A stretch of DNA of 64,000 nt from Epiperipatus broadwayi (Eukaryota > Onychophora > Udeonychophora > Euonychophora > Peripatidae), in the NCBI GenBank assembly GCA_028023455.1, contig JAQFVV010013279.1, forward strand, positions 1-64,000, in the 5' to 3' direction. The translations under genes were made by a program, and so were the position numbers. The notes under the pieces are model-generated. The model did no database searches. It was given only the letters and a program-made list of their open reading frames with translations, and was not told where the DNA came from. Positions 21,496 to 33,220 of the stretch are shown here, piece after piece. Every line of letters begins with the position of its first letter. The stretch's first letter is position 1.

Positions 21496-21793
21496 AAACA
21501 CTTATTTATAATTAAGTTTAATGGAGAAGATATAAATTAATATTAAAGGCTAGGCTTAAAGTTTTCAAGGATCCATGCCTCATATTCATAGCCCTCATAA
21601 AATGTATAGTAAAATATATGCAAATATTTAAATAAGCTAGTGTTACGTAGCCCATTTCTTTGAGATCTCAAAGCAAGTGTCTTTTCTATTGATGGCATGG
21701 ACATTTCTATTAATGTAAAATGCCTCCTTTACTAGACTTTAATATTAATTTATATCTTCTTCTCCATTAAACTTAATTATAAATAAGTGTTTT
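21496..21793. mobile_element. MITE-like inverted-repeat element
   Basis: Arms of about 55 bp, 21496-21548 and 21737-21793, are inverses (CACTTATTTATAATTAAGTT, TAATGGAGAAGATATAAATT). The 190-bp interior is unique and non-coding and contains a somewhat GC-richer stretch at 21640-21730. Confidence 0.7.
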
Positions 21794-24004
21794 TATTTAC
21801 ATAATAGTGAGAAGTAAAACTATATTTAATATATACACATGTATTATTAGGTACACATACTAACTATGATATATACATAAGGGGTATACATTTTAATTTA
21901 TAGCCAAAATATCTAGTGATGTTTATACATATATGAACTATTTTTTATAACAAGGGTGACATATTTAATTTTTTCTCTCCCCTCATGATTTTATTTCAAG
22001 TTAAATCTACAATTTTCATTGTGGTTGAGGAAACAGTTATTTTATTTCTTTTTAATGCATAATAAATAAAAGCATTTGATATAAAAAAAATTCTCTCTAT
22101 TATTTCTAGAACTCTATAGGGTAAACTTCAGTAATCAGTAAATATTACACCATTAGGCATTCAATTCTGCGCTAGTTCATGGTTTTACATATTTATCAGT
22201 GAGGAATTTAGATTCCTGTATTTGTGAATATAGAAGCCATACTTAACTTCATTTTTCTATCATTATAATAATCTCACATTTAAAAACACCTTGAAGTTTT
22301 AAATATGAATCATCTTGCTTGTATAGTTATTTAAATCTGACAGTAAGTCAGTAATTATGAATTTATTGTAATCTCAGTTTTATGTTAATTCTAGACACCT
22401 TTTATACATTGATTAGAATGATAGTATATATACTAACAATCATCACATGACTTTCAAAACTTATACTTTTAATATAAAAATTCAAGAACATTTTTGTTCA
22501 CTCTAATTTAGAATCATTTATTGAAAGCTTGTGCAATCAATATATGCTAATACTATCATATCTATGTTTTTAGATTAGCTTCTAGTGTATCTTTTTATTA
22601 ATAATAAAGTATTTGAATCCAATGAATTTATTATGAAGCTTAAAAAACCAACTTCTTCATATAAAAATTTTTTTTTAAAGTTTGGATCATAAGTACAAAG
22701 AACATTATAAAATTAATTAAAAGTTATATCAAAATGATGTTTTTCGGTCTAATAAAAAAATCTTACTAATGGTAGTATTTAAAAAATGCATTGAATCAAT
22801 ATAGGTACACTCCCAAAGTATTATCTGCTGAAGTAAAACATGAAATTTAAAATAAAGGCAATATAGCAATTGAAATAATAAAAGATAATAATAAAAATAA
22901 TATCAAAAAATGCAGACGTATTTCTATTATATTTGAACTCAAAATCATTGGCATGCCAGGAAAGTATTAACTGAAATATCTTGCAGATCTGTATATATAT
23001 ATTATATAAAAAACTTTTCGTCAGAAATTTTAATACCACTTTATTATTTTATAAGTAAGACATTACCTATTACTGCTTAAAACATAAAAGATGAGTATTG
23101 TTAAAATAAGAATAACATTGCTATTCTAATGGAACATAGGTCATTTTTAGAACTTCTGACGAGAGCAGAACCTAAAACACATCTATATACTATGGTAATA
23201 TAATTTTTTTAGAAATTTCTTTGATGGTACAGAATTAAGTAGGATATTAAATAGTATATACTATATTGTATTTTCTACTCAAAATATTAGCTTTATTCAC
23301 ATTGTTTTTTTTTTATTTGTAGTATGTTTTTTTATTACATATATATTCATTTTTTTAAATGTATTTATTTTTTTTTTAAAAAAAAGAAGCAAATCGTAAA
23401 TTAGCCGTTTATTTGGAAAAACAACTTTTTTTTTTTTTAAATCTTCATTTGAAAATATATTTTTCACTGCTTTTAAAAAGAAAACAAAACTTGATAAATA
23501 CTGTAAACTTACAAAGAGATTATCTAAAGTATTTAAATATTTATAACAATATGATGTTGTTTCACAAAATATATATATTTGACATCAGCATTTTCTCTTT
23601 TTACATTTTCCTCAATCTTTAACTATGTTAAAAGTACATCTCATCTCAAAGCGACATATGATAACATATCGTAAACACCACGTTGACAGTATGGAGATTT
23701 CAAATTGTCAGAGTGAAATTTGAAATTTAATGATAGATTTTGCCATTAACTACTTAATAATCGTTTTTAAGTAGCAATAATATTTATTTTCTGGATGACA
23801 ATTCACTGGAAGAGAGATATTTTTATTAGGAGTAATAATTCAAAAGATATCTTGATCCCTATTTACAAAATAAATATTTATTTTAATAGAAAGAATTTAT
23901 AAATTGAAAAAAAAGAAGATAATGTATTAATTATTCATCTATAAAATTTCATTTGCAAGTTTCTTGTTTTATTAGTGCATTTTCCATCTTTTTGTGTGTG
24001 TGTG
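21794..24004. other. AT-rich noncoding DNA, nothing recognised
   Basis: About 2.2 kb of low-complexity A/T sequence. The frames present (22821-23039, 23413-23622) are biased to K, N, I and F and look like chance. Confidence 0.55.
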
Positions 24005-24085
24005 TGTGTGTGTGTCAAAGCAGGAAGCGAACCCCGAGACAACTGCTTGTAAGGCGGCTGTGCTATCCACTCGGCTACCCACACT
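24005..24085 (-). mobile_element. tRNA-derived SINE head
   Basis: On the minus strand it reads GTAGCCGAGTGGATAGC (box A, 24067-24077) and GGGGTTCGCTTCC (box B, 24023-24033) at tRNA-like spacing. A TG microsatellite (23995-24014) takes the place of a 3' tail. Flanks TTTTCCAT and CTTTCCAT may be decayed target-site copies. The acceptor stem does not pair well, so it is not called as a tRNA gene. Confidence 0.75.
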
Positions 24086-24139
24086 TTCCATATTAGCTCA
24101 TTCCTGTCACAACTATCTAACAAATCATCAAACATCACA

Positions 24140-24262
24140 ATATCACCATTCTTTATGTTTACACAAGCTATTGCAAAGAGGCAAAATTGTCCATATATAT
24201 ATTGAATACTCTGACTTGCACAGAGTGGCGCTACTGTATGGAGAGTTTTGCCTCTGTGTAAA
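24140..24262 (+). mobile_element. Family A element, internally deleted
   Basis: Has the family A head (CATCACAATATCACCATTCT, TTATGTTTACACAAGCTA), then AGGCAAAATTGTCCATATA and, after a short interior, the inverse ending TATGGAGAGTTTTGCCT. Only about 50 bp remain between the terminal inverted motifs. No target-site copies could be fixed. Confidence 0.65.
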
Positions 24263-24598
24263 TTATCCTACAATCCAGAATTCATACAGCCTCTCACACT
24301 ATATATACATTAGAAACATTCGCCACACATGTTTTTAAAGATAGTTAAACTTAATTTCATAAATATATATGTATGTATTTAAATATATTTCAAATTTCTA
24401 TTCCATCACACATTTATGCTTATGAAAATACATAGGAAACTCTAAAAGTAAATAAATGATTAATAAATTATTATTTAGTCTTAAATCATGAATTTGATTA
24501 TTTGGAAAAATAAGTTACTTTAATTATATTCAAAGTTCAAGTATAATTAGCAATAATAATTGACATTCTCTAGAAAATTCAACTGATACAATTTTAAA
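24263..24598. other. AT-rich noncoding DNA, nothing recognised
   Basis: No gene or element seen. Confidence 0.5.
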
Positions 24599-24765
24599 CG
24601 TCATCATCATTAATCATTATTGATCCACTGCAGAATTAAGATCTCTCCATGTCTGATTCAGTTTCTCTCATCTCTAATTATTTTTTTGCACATCACTTTA
24701 GAATATATCTTTTTTCATCCTTCCATCTCACATGTCATATAATTATTTGAGGTGATATTAAAATT
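24599..24765 (-). mobile_element. LINE 3' end fragment
   Basis: Read on the minus strand it ends CTGCAGTGGATCAATAATG followed by (ATG)n, the same 3' end and microsatellite tail as the LINE remnants ending at 42776 and 47095. Upstream it keeps the pattern of the RT C-terminal coding region (the TGATGGATGGA-type and TCTCATCTCTAA regions), heavily mutated. Confidence 0.6.
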
Positions 24766-24949
24766 TATCTTATAAAAAATTATTTCATTACAGCTTCTAT
24801 ATTTTAAATGTTGATTTTTGATAAACGATTCATTATCAAATGTCTGTTATATTCAAAGGTGTCATTCCAAATGCCAAATTAAAACAAAACTTTCAAAGAT
24901 AATTAAGTACATTATTATAAATAATAATAATCAATAAATTATACTAGCA

Positions 24950-25143
24950 GAGTGTCAGATTGTAATTCTATTTAGAAGGTAATAAACATTTTTCACTAGT
25001 GCAGTACATGATATTAAATCAACATTGTTAAATGTGAGAATACTCTCATTCCAGCCACAAGATAAAGATGTTAAGAAAATAAGAATTAATATCTTATTTT
25101 TAAACCTAAATTATCTTCTAAATAGAATTATAATCTGACACTG
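24950..25143. mobile_element. hAT-type MITE with 8-bp target-site duplication
   Basis: Terminal inverted repeats of about 34 bp: left GAGTGTCAGATTGTAATTC, right the inverse of CAGTGTCAGATTATAATTC. They are flanked by TACTAGCA (24942-24949) and CACTAGCA (25144-25151), an 8-bp copy with one difference. An 8-bp duplication and CAGTG-type ends are hAT features. The interior is non-coding. Its interior overlaps the left arm of a second inverted repeat (25011-25418). Confidence 0.7.
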
Positions 25144-25418
25144 CACTAGCAAAATTCATTGATTCTTACATAGTTTAACATCTAATATTAACATGAAGTA
25201 AATTTTAATACTTCATAAGTGTTAATAAGATTATCAAAAGAAATGGATGTAAATTGAATGATTTAATATATTCATACTCTCATTTCAATACACTTAACAT
25301 TGGTATATATAAGTGCATTTAGGTTTGAAAATAAAACAGTTATTCTTATTTTCTCAAGGTCTTTATCTTGTAGTTGAAATGAAAATATTTTCACATTTAA
25401 CATAGCTGATTTAATATT
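25011..25418. repeat. Inverted repeat interlocked with the hAT-type MITE
   Basis: Arms of about 100 bp (25011-25112 and 25317-25418) are inverses, sharing GATATTAAATCAAC, TTAAATGTGAGAATA, ACAAGATAAAGATGTT and AACCTAAAT. The left arm lies inside the 24950-25143 element and the right arm outside it, giving the order A-B-A'-B'. Non-coding. Confidence 0.65.
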
Positions 25419-25815
25419 ATATTATGGTGCAAATGAGGAGGGATTATCATTTTCTAAGTAGATTTATAAATTAATGATATATCAAATGAATTAGTAAAAA
25501 AAGTAAATATTAAGAAATTTAAAAACAATGTTAATTATAATTGGAATTTGCAAATATATAAATTTAAAAAGTTTATTCATGATAATAATAATGTTTGTTG
25601 AAAAGAAGATAAAGGTTTGAGAATGTGTATTATATCAAAGTTTGATTACTACAATAAAGTTTCAATTTAAATAGAAAAGCTTAAATTTAAAAAGGTTGAA
25701 AAAATAAATATTGAAAATTTGCATTTAAAGTTTATTGATGATATCTTTAAAAAGCTAAAAAGAATAAATATATAGATTCTGCTACTTATTATTGTCTTTA
25801 GCCTTCTGCTACAGT
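25419..25815. other. AT-rich noncoding DNA
   Basis: Probably the decayed upstream continuation of the Penelope-like fragment that follows. Apart from a few possible RT-like codons I see nothing firm. Confidence 0.4.
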
Positions 25816-26128
25816 GTGTTCTAGGATATTTTTGAATATTAAATTATATAAATGAGATAAAATTTTAAGATTGATGATTGATTTTGGTAGATCATTTTAT
25901 TATGAAACTTGTAGATTTATAGAACCATTATTAAAAAAATGTCTTGGTTTTGGAAAAAATACTATTAATTCATTGTTTAATTTTGTAAACAAAATTCATA
26001 ATATTAATATTAGTGATAATGATAGTATTTGTACATTTAATATATGTGAGATGTGCAGTTCAATAGATAGATTAAAATCTATAAAAATTATATTAGATGC
26101 TTTGACATTAAAAAAAAGTGGATGTTAA
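25816..26128 (+). pseudogene. Penelope-like element RT fragment
   Basis: Translates to a stretch aligning with the RT of Penelope-like/related elements. An NIKLYK(stop)DKILRLMIDFG region corresponds to the K-x-H-K-x-x-x-x-L-R-P-I-V-S motif. FYYETCRFIEPLLKK corresponds to the YxxxKFLxxxLxPL helix. NTINSLFNFVNKIHNINI matches the usual ...VKNSxxFVxKIKNxxI. TFNICEMCSSID sits where the catalytic FDVxSLFTNVP box belongs. The catalytic Asp is replaced by Asn, and a stop (TGA at 25853) and an early end interrupt it, so it is dead. Full elements would continue into the palm and a GIY-YIG endonuclease, neither of which is present here. Confidence 0.65.
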
Positions 26129-27634
26129 AAGAGTAAAATCTATAAATGATGTACTATATTTTATTAATAAAAATATATATGCTATGGTAAAATAGCTTAT
26201 AATTTTCCATATCAAAAACATCTTTAAATTTCATTTTTTTAAATGCATTTTATCAAGATGAATATTTTTCAGATGTTTTGTTTATTTATTAGGACAGTTG
26301 AGATGTATGCACTCACCATGCATTTTAAAACATTTAAATAAAATATACTTTAATAAAATTAAATATGCAATATTTAAATACAACTATACTGTATTGTCTA
26401 TACTGAAATTAAAGTAATTTAAAAAGGATTAAGACTGAGTTCAAATCCCTTCCAAATTAAAATTAAATATACAAATCACAATGTTACAACAAATATTTAT
26501 ATTACAGATATTAAAATAAATGATTATTTACCGTTCTCACAATAATTGAGATTTTATTTCAAATTTAAAATAACTTCACCTAAATATTGTAAAATAGTAT
26601 TCATTTATATTAAATATATATGCACATTTTTATTTAATTATTGCATTAGAAGTTTATAACACTACAATAAATAGTTTTACTATTATGTGCACACTAATAT
26701 AAATATTGCTTTACTGATCTTATTTTAACTAATTTATTCACATGTATACAAAAAAGAAAGATGAAATATGGAGATTATTAAAAAAATTTTTTTTTATTAG
26801 TCTATTGCCTCCTTTTTTCTTTTTAATGTTATCTTTGTGCTGTTTTTAAAACTAAATAGAAAACTGCGATTTTTCCAAAATTATAAACGCTATAGGGGAA
26901 TTATCTTGGGGTTTTTTTTAATTTTGTTTAATACAATAAATTTAAGATAATATTATTTTTACAATACACAAATAAAAATTTTGAAGTTATGTTTACTATT
27001 ATTATTTTATAGACACCAAATACTCTAATTATATATAAAGGCATGGACATTAATAGTAAAATGACTATCCATATTCACATCACAAAGCAACATGATGTGA
27101 AATATGGATCGTATAAACCCTGCATAAGAAAACATAACTGACAAATTGTATTTCAAAAAGTGATTATTTATTTTAATATGTTTATATTTCTTTATTTTAT
27201 AGAAATAATAAATCAAGTCACATTAATTAATATTCATAACAACAAAAATATATTCTTAATTCTGTACTGTTTTTGCAATCCTCTTGTCTCGGCATTACCA
27301 TGCCTTGCTTATTGCCCTCTACCAGCCTTGTTGATAAATGAGGAAAATACTAAGGTCATTCAAAAATATATATATTCAAGTACCAAAAATACATTCATGT
27401 TTGAATTAAGATGCTCTGGTTGTCATTAGTGATTTAATATTTGTGCAGAAAAAGTCCTGCCAGTGAAAATACTTTTAAAGCTTGTGCACTGATATTAGTA
27501 GTAACACAAAGTAGTAATATTTATATTTTACAAAAGTAAATGTATGTTGCACTCAATACTTTTCTATCTGCAAAAAGTTAAAGTAGGTTGATGTCTAAAA
27601 TAACAAACAATCATTATTTACAATGTCTTATAAG
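26129..27634. other. AT-rich noncoding DNA, nothing recognised
   Basis: No gene or repeat family member identified. Small frames at 27025-27216 and 27160-27429 lack any recognisable feature. Confidence 0.5.
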
Positions 27635-28322
27635 TTGTAATTATAAATTTAATTTAACGCACATTGATTACGTAAGTAATATTTATTAAGGCATTAAACC
27701 TCAAGAATGTGCGATTGAAAATGCGAAGGTAGGAACTTCTACAGGTCTTAACCACAAGCTTACGCTATGGAAGAAAAGAGAGGAACCCTTCTTTACTTCA
27801 ACCTACTTTCTATATAAATAGGTGAAGCTGAAGCGGTTAGATCTGAGAGCGTGAAGCTATTCAATACTTGACTGATTAAGTCCACAATTCCTATTATACA
27901 TTATTACTCACAAAATCTGTCAATTTACAATGAGTCAATGGAATGATCTTATAGTTAGAAATCTATTAAGATAATTTAAAGTTGTAATTATAAATTTAAT
28001 CAATGTGCGTTAAATTAAATTTATAATTACAACTTTAAATTATCATAATAGATTTCTAACTATAAGATCGTTCCATTGACTCATTGTAAATTGACAAATT
28101 TCATGAGTACTAATGTATAATAGTAGGAATTGTTGACTTAACCAGTGAAGTATTGATAGGTTCATGCTCTCAGATCTAACCGCTTCAGCTTCACTTATTT
28201 ATATAGAAAGTAGGTTGAAGTAAAGAAGGGTTCCCCTTTTTTCTTCCATAGCGTAAGCTTATGGTTAAGACCTGTAGAGGTCCCTACCTTCGCAGTTTCA
28301 ATCACACATTCTTAATATCTTA
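27635..28322. mobile_element. Large palindrome with mirrored TATA boxes
   Basis: Arms of about 290-300 bp (about 27703-27994 and 28012-28314) are reverse complements at roughly 90 percent identity by eye. Each arm carries TATATAAATA (27811-27820 plus strand, 28196-28205 minus strand) followed by GTGAAGCTGAAGCGGTTAGA, so the two promoter-like signals point at each other. A further 34-bp segment TGTAATTATAAATTTAATTT… at 27636 is repeated inverted at the centre (to 28027), giving a TG…CA-bounded subunit of about 391 bp. Arms are GC-richer than the surroundings. Non-coding. It could be head-to-head solo LTRs, a foldback transposon or an inverted duplication. Confidence 0.8.
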
Positions 28323-28754
28323 TAAGCAAAATTAATAAAATGCCTGCTCATACAATTTCAAAGAACTTCATTGTTAATAAATAATAAGAGCATATTGCTT
28401 TCGTTGAAATAATTCTCAAAGAACAATAACAAAATTCAATTTTTAGTTAGAAATGTTTATGAAATTCCTATTTCTTTACAATTGTTATACAATCAGTATG
28501 ACTTTGCAGCATAAATGTTATGATGTGGGATATACTAAGAAATGAATATCATTACTATTAAGGATTACATTGCATTGTATAATCTAAATTAAGTATTAGC
28601 TACATAAAATATTTCATATTTGTTTCTAGCCACCCTATCAATGTTACTGCCAGGATGCAGTATGTGTGCTGCACCCACAGGTTGGCAATCCCCTGATGTT
28701 AATTTTAGCACAAACTAAATAATTTGAAATCGCCATTGAAATATTCAGAGAATG
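28323..28754. other. AT-rich noncoding DNA with a short GC-richer patch
   Basis: Around 28625-28700 there is a GC-richer patch that can form small stems (GCCAGGATGCAG with CTGCACC). I cannot name it. Confidence 0.4.
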
Positions 28755-28768
28755 CATACTGAGTCTTA

Positions 28769-29181
28769 AACAATGAGGATTGCCAATTCCTCAAAAAGCT
28801 TTGTGATAAATGCTTAGCCAGAGAAAGCATTTAAAATATTTCTGTCAGGAACCCCCCCCCCCAAACACTGACCATGGTTTCGTGCTTTGGCACTTCTTAG
28901 TGAGGTGCCAGGGTAGGTTCAGACACTAGACACTCCTCAGAGAGATGCCAGGTAGGTTCAGACACTAGATCTAGTGTCTGAACTTACCCTGGCACCTCTC
29001 TGAGGAGTGCCAAAGCATGAAACCATGGTCAGTGTTTTGCGGGAAGGGTTACTGACAGAGATATTTTAAATGCTTTCTCTAGCTAAGCATTTATCACAAA
29101 GCTTGTTGAGGAATTGGCAGTCCTCATTGTTTATAATTTACAAGCTTAAGAAAATAGGGTCATGTGATCTATGACTTATTT
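28769..29181 (-). mobile_element. Family B palindromic element with 14-bp target-site duplication
   Basis: Flanked by perfect 14-mers CATACTGAGTCTTA at 28755-28768 and 29182-29195. It is the inverse orientation of the copy at 18566: arms first, with the head on the right (AAGCTTAAGAAAATAGGGTC, ATGTGATCTATGAC). The centre is an almost perfect palindrome around CACTAGATCTAGTG (about 28968-28981), preceded by a partial duplication of the inner arm (GGCACTTCTTAGTGAGG and CACTCCTCAGAGAGATG). A C10 run occurs at 28852-28861. Non-coding. The perfect target-site copies suggest a fairly recent insertion. Confidence 0.88.
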
Positions 29182-29266
29182 CATACTGAGTCTTAGTTTT
29201 AACAATCTCTAAATATCAAATAAAAAATAAGTTTAATGCATATAATAATAATTAATCATAACTTAA

Positions 29267-30028
29267 ATATAAATAATTGAAATGAAAGTAATTAAATCTT
29301 CCACTGAGTTATGTAAACATCAACAACTACAAAAAGATAGAATATCAATCTAAATGTTAGCTCTGTTGTTATATAAGCTTAATTTTTTGATATAGTTATT
29401 TTGTTTATGTTTAAGTTATATCACAGAATAATCTCATTCTAAATACATTACTAAAAATTATTTTGGCAGGCAGACTTATAATGAGACATTTTAATAAACT
29501 TGCATATAATTTTACTTTTCATTTATTAGTGCCCATTCATTTAGTCTGACAAAATGAGGAAATGCAAAGTAAAACTATTTGCAAGTTAATTAAAATGTCT
29601 CATTATGAGTGGCCTGTAAAAATAATTCTTAATAACATATTTAGAATGAGAATGACTACAATATGATTATAAACATAAACATTACATATTCATTTGCAGT
29701 AGCAAGTTATTTACATGCTATTGAAATTAGTAATATTTAGGGTATGATTATTTATTACTATATTTATTACATTGAATTTTCATTTAATAAAACAAAGACT
29801 CAGTCTTGATCCTCTAAATAGTTCAATGATGATGTTAGATTATTTAGTCTGCACATAAATTGAAATAATAGTCAAAATGCCTCATATTGTTTAAAACTAT
29901 GTCAGAAAACTAAGCTTATAGAACAACAGAGCTAAAAGATAGATTGGCACCACTCTATCTTTATGTAGTTGTTGACATTTACATAACACAAAGGGAAATA
30001 TAGTTACTTCTATTTTAATTATTTATAT
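29267..30028. mobile_element. Long inverted-repeat element (about 760 bp)
   Basis: Left arm 29267-29525, right arm about 29573-30028. Inverse landmark pairs are AATGAGACATTTTAAT/ATTAAAATGTCTCATT, GCTCTGTTGTTATATAAGCTT/AAGCTTATAGAACAACAGAGC and TTATGTAAACATCAACAACTA/TAGTTGTTGACATTTACATAA. The right arm carries about 215 bp (about 29690-29905) with no partner on the left, either an insertion or a left-side deletion. Non-coding. Confidence 0.78.
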
Positions 30029-31310
30029 ATTGAAACCATAAGAAGATGTGTTTATGGTTGAGCCACATGTGCTGATAACATGAAAGTGTGAATGAGAAGG
30101 CTGAAATCAATAATGTGGAAGGAAAAAGTGTGACTATCCCTGATGTGACTTTCAATACGCTGTGCCTACAAGTTTTTATATATTTCTACATAAGCTAAAA
30201 CTATTCTGTACTTTGATAATAGATTTATATTCAATAAAATAATAAATAAATTTCTCAGGGTTATTCAGTAATGTGTACTCTTAGTCTTATTCTATTTTAT
30301 TAATAAAAATCTTTGCAAATATAATTGTTTCTTATTATAAGAACTAATTAAGAGTAACTCAATCTGTCTTTTAAAACTAAGGCTGGCAATTTTAAATACT
30401 AAGTTGATTAATGATTTATCTCAGGATTTTATAAAGTAAGAATATAAATGCATAGATATAAAGTCTGTTAATGCATTTTAGGGTACGACAATGTAAAAGG
30501 GATTTTATGTACATCTTCTTTTCTAATACTTTTATATTTCAAATAGCACTAATACAATAATTTTGTATTTTATCCAAATAGATTTTAGGTGTAATTTAAT
30601 ATCTCAAATATGATCTTTTATAACGAATAATGTTTCTTTAATATAACAAAAGAGAAATATTTATATAATTAACAATTACTTTATTACACAATATAAAATA
30701 AATGATGAAAACGAATAACAATAAGAAAATTATATAAAATACCTAATAAATATTACTATTTGTTTCCTAAATCTAATTTGAACTTGAGATATAAAAAAGA
30801 GTATTATCAGACAGTATTGTGAAAACACTAACAGTAAATAGAAATAGGTTGCTTATTATTTCAAATAAAATAATTATCAATTCAAATATTGGAAAATAAT
30901 TATCACCATAATCATAAAAGATAAATGTTTTATAGTCATTCTTAATTAGTTTGTTTTACTAACTAATCAATTATTAATCAACTACACTTAATAATACTAG
31001 AGACGTTTTCACTCTTTTAAGCAAATTAAGTACAAATCATTGTTTTGCATATCTAGATGATATTTACCATATTGGGCTTACTTATTTTGCCTCAAGATAC
31101 TTCATTTTAACTTTGAGGTTAAACTTAAAAAATTATAAAACATATAATAATTGCAATACAGCACAGTTTTATATAAGTTTATTAGTTACTAATATTTATA
31201 CAACCTAAACTTGAGATAAATTGTATTTAATCCCATTCAATATCACTAATAATAATGTTACATAAAATAATATCTGTACATGGCATAGTAACATCTGAGA
31301 CACTGTATTA
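30029..31310. other. AT-rich noncoding DNA, nothing recognised
   Basis: No gene, RNA or repeat family recognised. Confidence 0.5.
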
Positions 31311-31356
31311 CATTAATAATATTAATAATAATAACAATAACCATAACAACAATGAC

Positions 31357-31454
<98 letters not shown>

Positions 31455-31492
31455 CAACAACAACAACAACAACAACAACTAACTAACTAACT
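31311..31492. repeat. (AAT)n / (AAC)n / (CTAA)n microsatellite
   Basis: Long AAT array from about 31355 to 31450, passing into AAC (to about 31478) and a short CTAA run. The poly-Asn frame across it is a by-product of the repeat. Confidence 0.97.
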
Positions 31493-33112
31493 AAGAAAGA
31501 AACATGAGAAAATACATTAAATAATCCTCCAATGGTTATGATGACTTAATTTCATTTTTATAATATAATCCTTTCTAGATACAGCATAAAGATTAATAAA
31601 TTTCATTTATCATACTTGTTGATTCAAGGTAAGTTACATTAAACACATTAATCTATTTTAAAATTGGATGTTTATCATATTTAAGACTTGCTTTACTAAT
31701 CCATAATTCATGACTATCATTTTAATATTCAGCTTTCCTAATCCATTATCCATTGAATGTTATTTAAATATCTAGCATGATAATCTGTAATGCATTTCCT
31801 TAAGCAATGGATAAAATCCATAGATTATTCCATGCAGCAATTTAATTTATTTGAATAGATGCTATAATTTTATTCAAGGAATTAGCATTCATTACTTTTT
31901 TAATTTGAGATATATAATTAATCTATTTATTTATAGATCTTTAATCCGTAATGCTAGGAATTCTGATCATATCTCTGATAAAGGAAAGTTTATTATCCAT
32001 AACAAAGTGATTTTCATTACTTTTTGAATCAAAGTTTATGGAGAAATATTTGAGTTGAAAAAAATTATTGTTTAAAGTTTTTCCTTATATAATTAAAGAC
32101 AAGACCATTCACAATATCGAGACAAATATGGATCCTTTCTTATAGTAAAGAAAATAATTATTTTATCAATAATTTGAAAATGAATATCAGCAACTTATTT
32201 CAAAATATATCAGCTTTCAATTGAAAAAAATCTAGTTATTTATTCCTGAAATAGAGAGGCAATCTCTCTCCCCTCTCCCTCTCTCTCTCCCCCTCTCTCC
32301 CTTCTCTCTCTACCTCTTTCCCTCCCTCTCTCTCATTCCATAAGTCAATTTGTCCATTTTTTCACTATCAGTTGACTGTAATAAATGAGATTTCTTAAAA
32401 TAAAGAATTAATAAATTAATTAATGATGGATTTTGGTTTACTTGTTGTTTTTCATCTTTTCCTAGTATGATGAGAAGATGCCATTTTTAACCAGCAAAGG
32501 CAAATACCCAGACTAGTTAATCGAGCTGGTTATCATGTAAATGGCAAACAAAATTACTATTTAAAAATTTGACCCTGTTTATATCCTGAATGCAATAAAT
32601 ATTTGTGAAGATTGTCTGGATTCCCCCAAATCAGTTTTTATACCAGTTATTACATGATGTCTGAATTACAGAATATTCTCTCTCATGCATTGGAATTTCT
32701 TAGTTTATCTGTGAAATATTAGAGGAGGTTATCATGATAATTACAGGGCAAAATGCTAGATGCTAAGATTTTTTAATCAAGGTGGTAAAACTTCAAAAAC
32801 ATCATTTAAAAATGAAGAATAAAAGAAAGTAATAATTTGAATTTTTCTATTGCTTCATATTTACTTCAGGTTTAAAAATAATATTACAAACATTTATTTA
32901 AAATAAATCAATCATAAAATTATAAAGTTCTCAGATATTTATTCACTTAAATTTAAATTAACCTTTAATGAATATTATTAAATAAATATTCTAGAAAACG
33001 AAATCAATCTTTGCTAAATAAAAATCTAAACATGTAAGCTTCCACATAAATGCACACAAAATATAAATGTAAAAACTATTTATTCTGCACATAAATAAAA
33101 ATATAATGGCTT
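31493..33112. other. AT-rich noncoding DNA with a CT-rich tract
   Basis: Contains a polypyrimidine tract, (TCTC)n/(CCCT)n, at about 32261-32334. Otherwise nothing is recognised. Confidence 0.6.
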
Positions 33113-33220
33113 GAATTGGTGGTCGAGAGGTCAGCGCGACTGCCTTGCACTTGCAGGCAGTTGCCCGGGTTGCGGGTTCGCCTCCCGGCCGATGCTATGA
33201 CACCTAAAAAAAAAAAAAAA
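33113..33220 (+). mobile_element. tRNA-derived SINE with A15 tail
   Basis: Box A TGGTCGAGAGG at 33120-33130 and box B GGTTCGCCTCC at 33175-33185, then GGCCGATGCTATGACAC and a pure A15 tail (33206-33220). GC content is far above the flanks. The same family recurs on the minus strand at 46467, 59867 and 63577. It is about 108 bp, so essentially a tRNA head with a minimal body. RNA polymerase III transcription from the internal boxes is expected of the family. Not a tRNA: the acceptor stem does not pair. Confidence 0.88.

Noticed and set aside
31255-31482. Poly-asparagine ORF
   Set aside because: It is a translation of the AAT/AAC microsatellite.
32261-32334. Polypyrimidine tract as a splice acceptor region
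   Set aside because: It is a CT microsatellite with no exon-like sequence after it.
33113-33205. Functional tRNA gene
   Set aside because: Boxes A and B are good, but the acceptor stem does not pair, an A15 tail follows, and several copies exist: a SINE.
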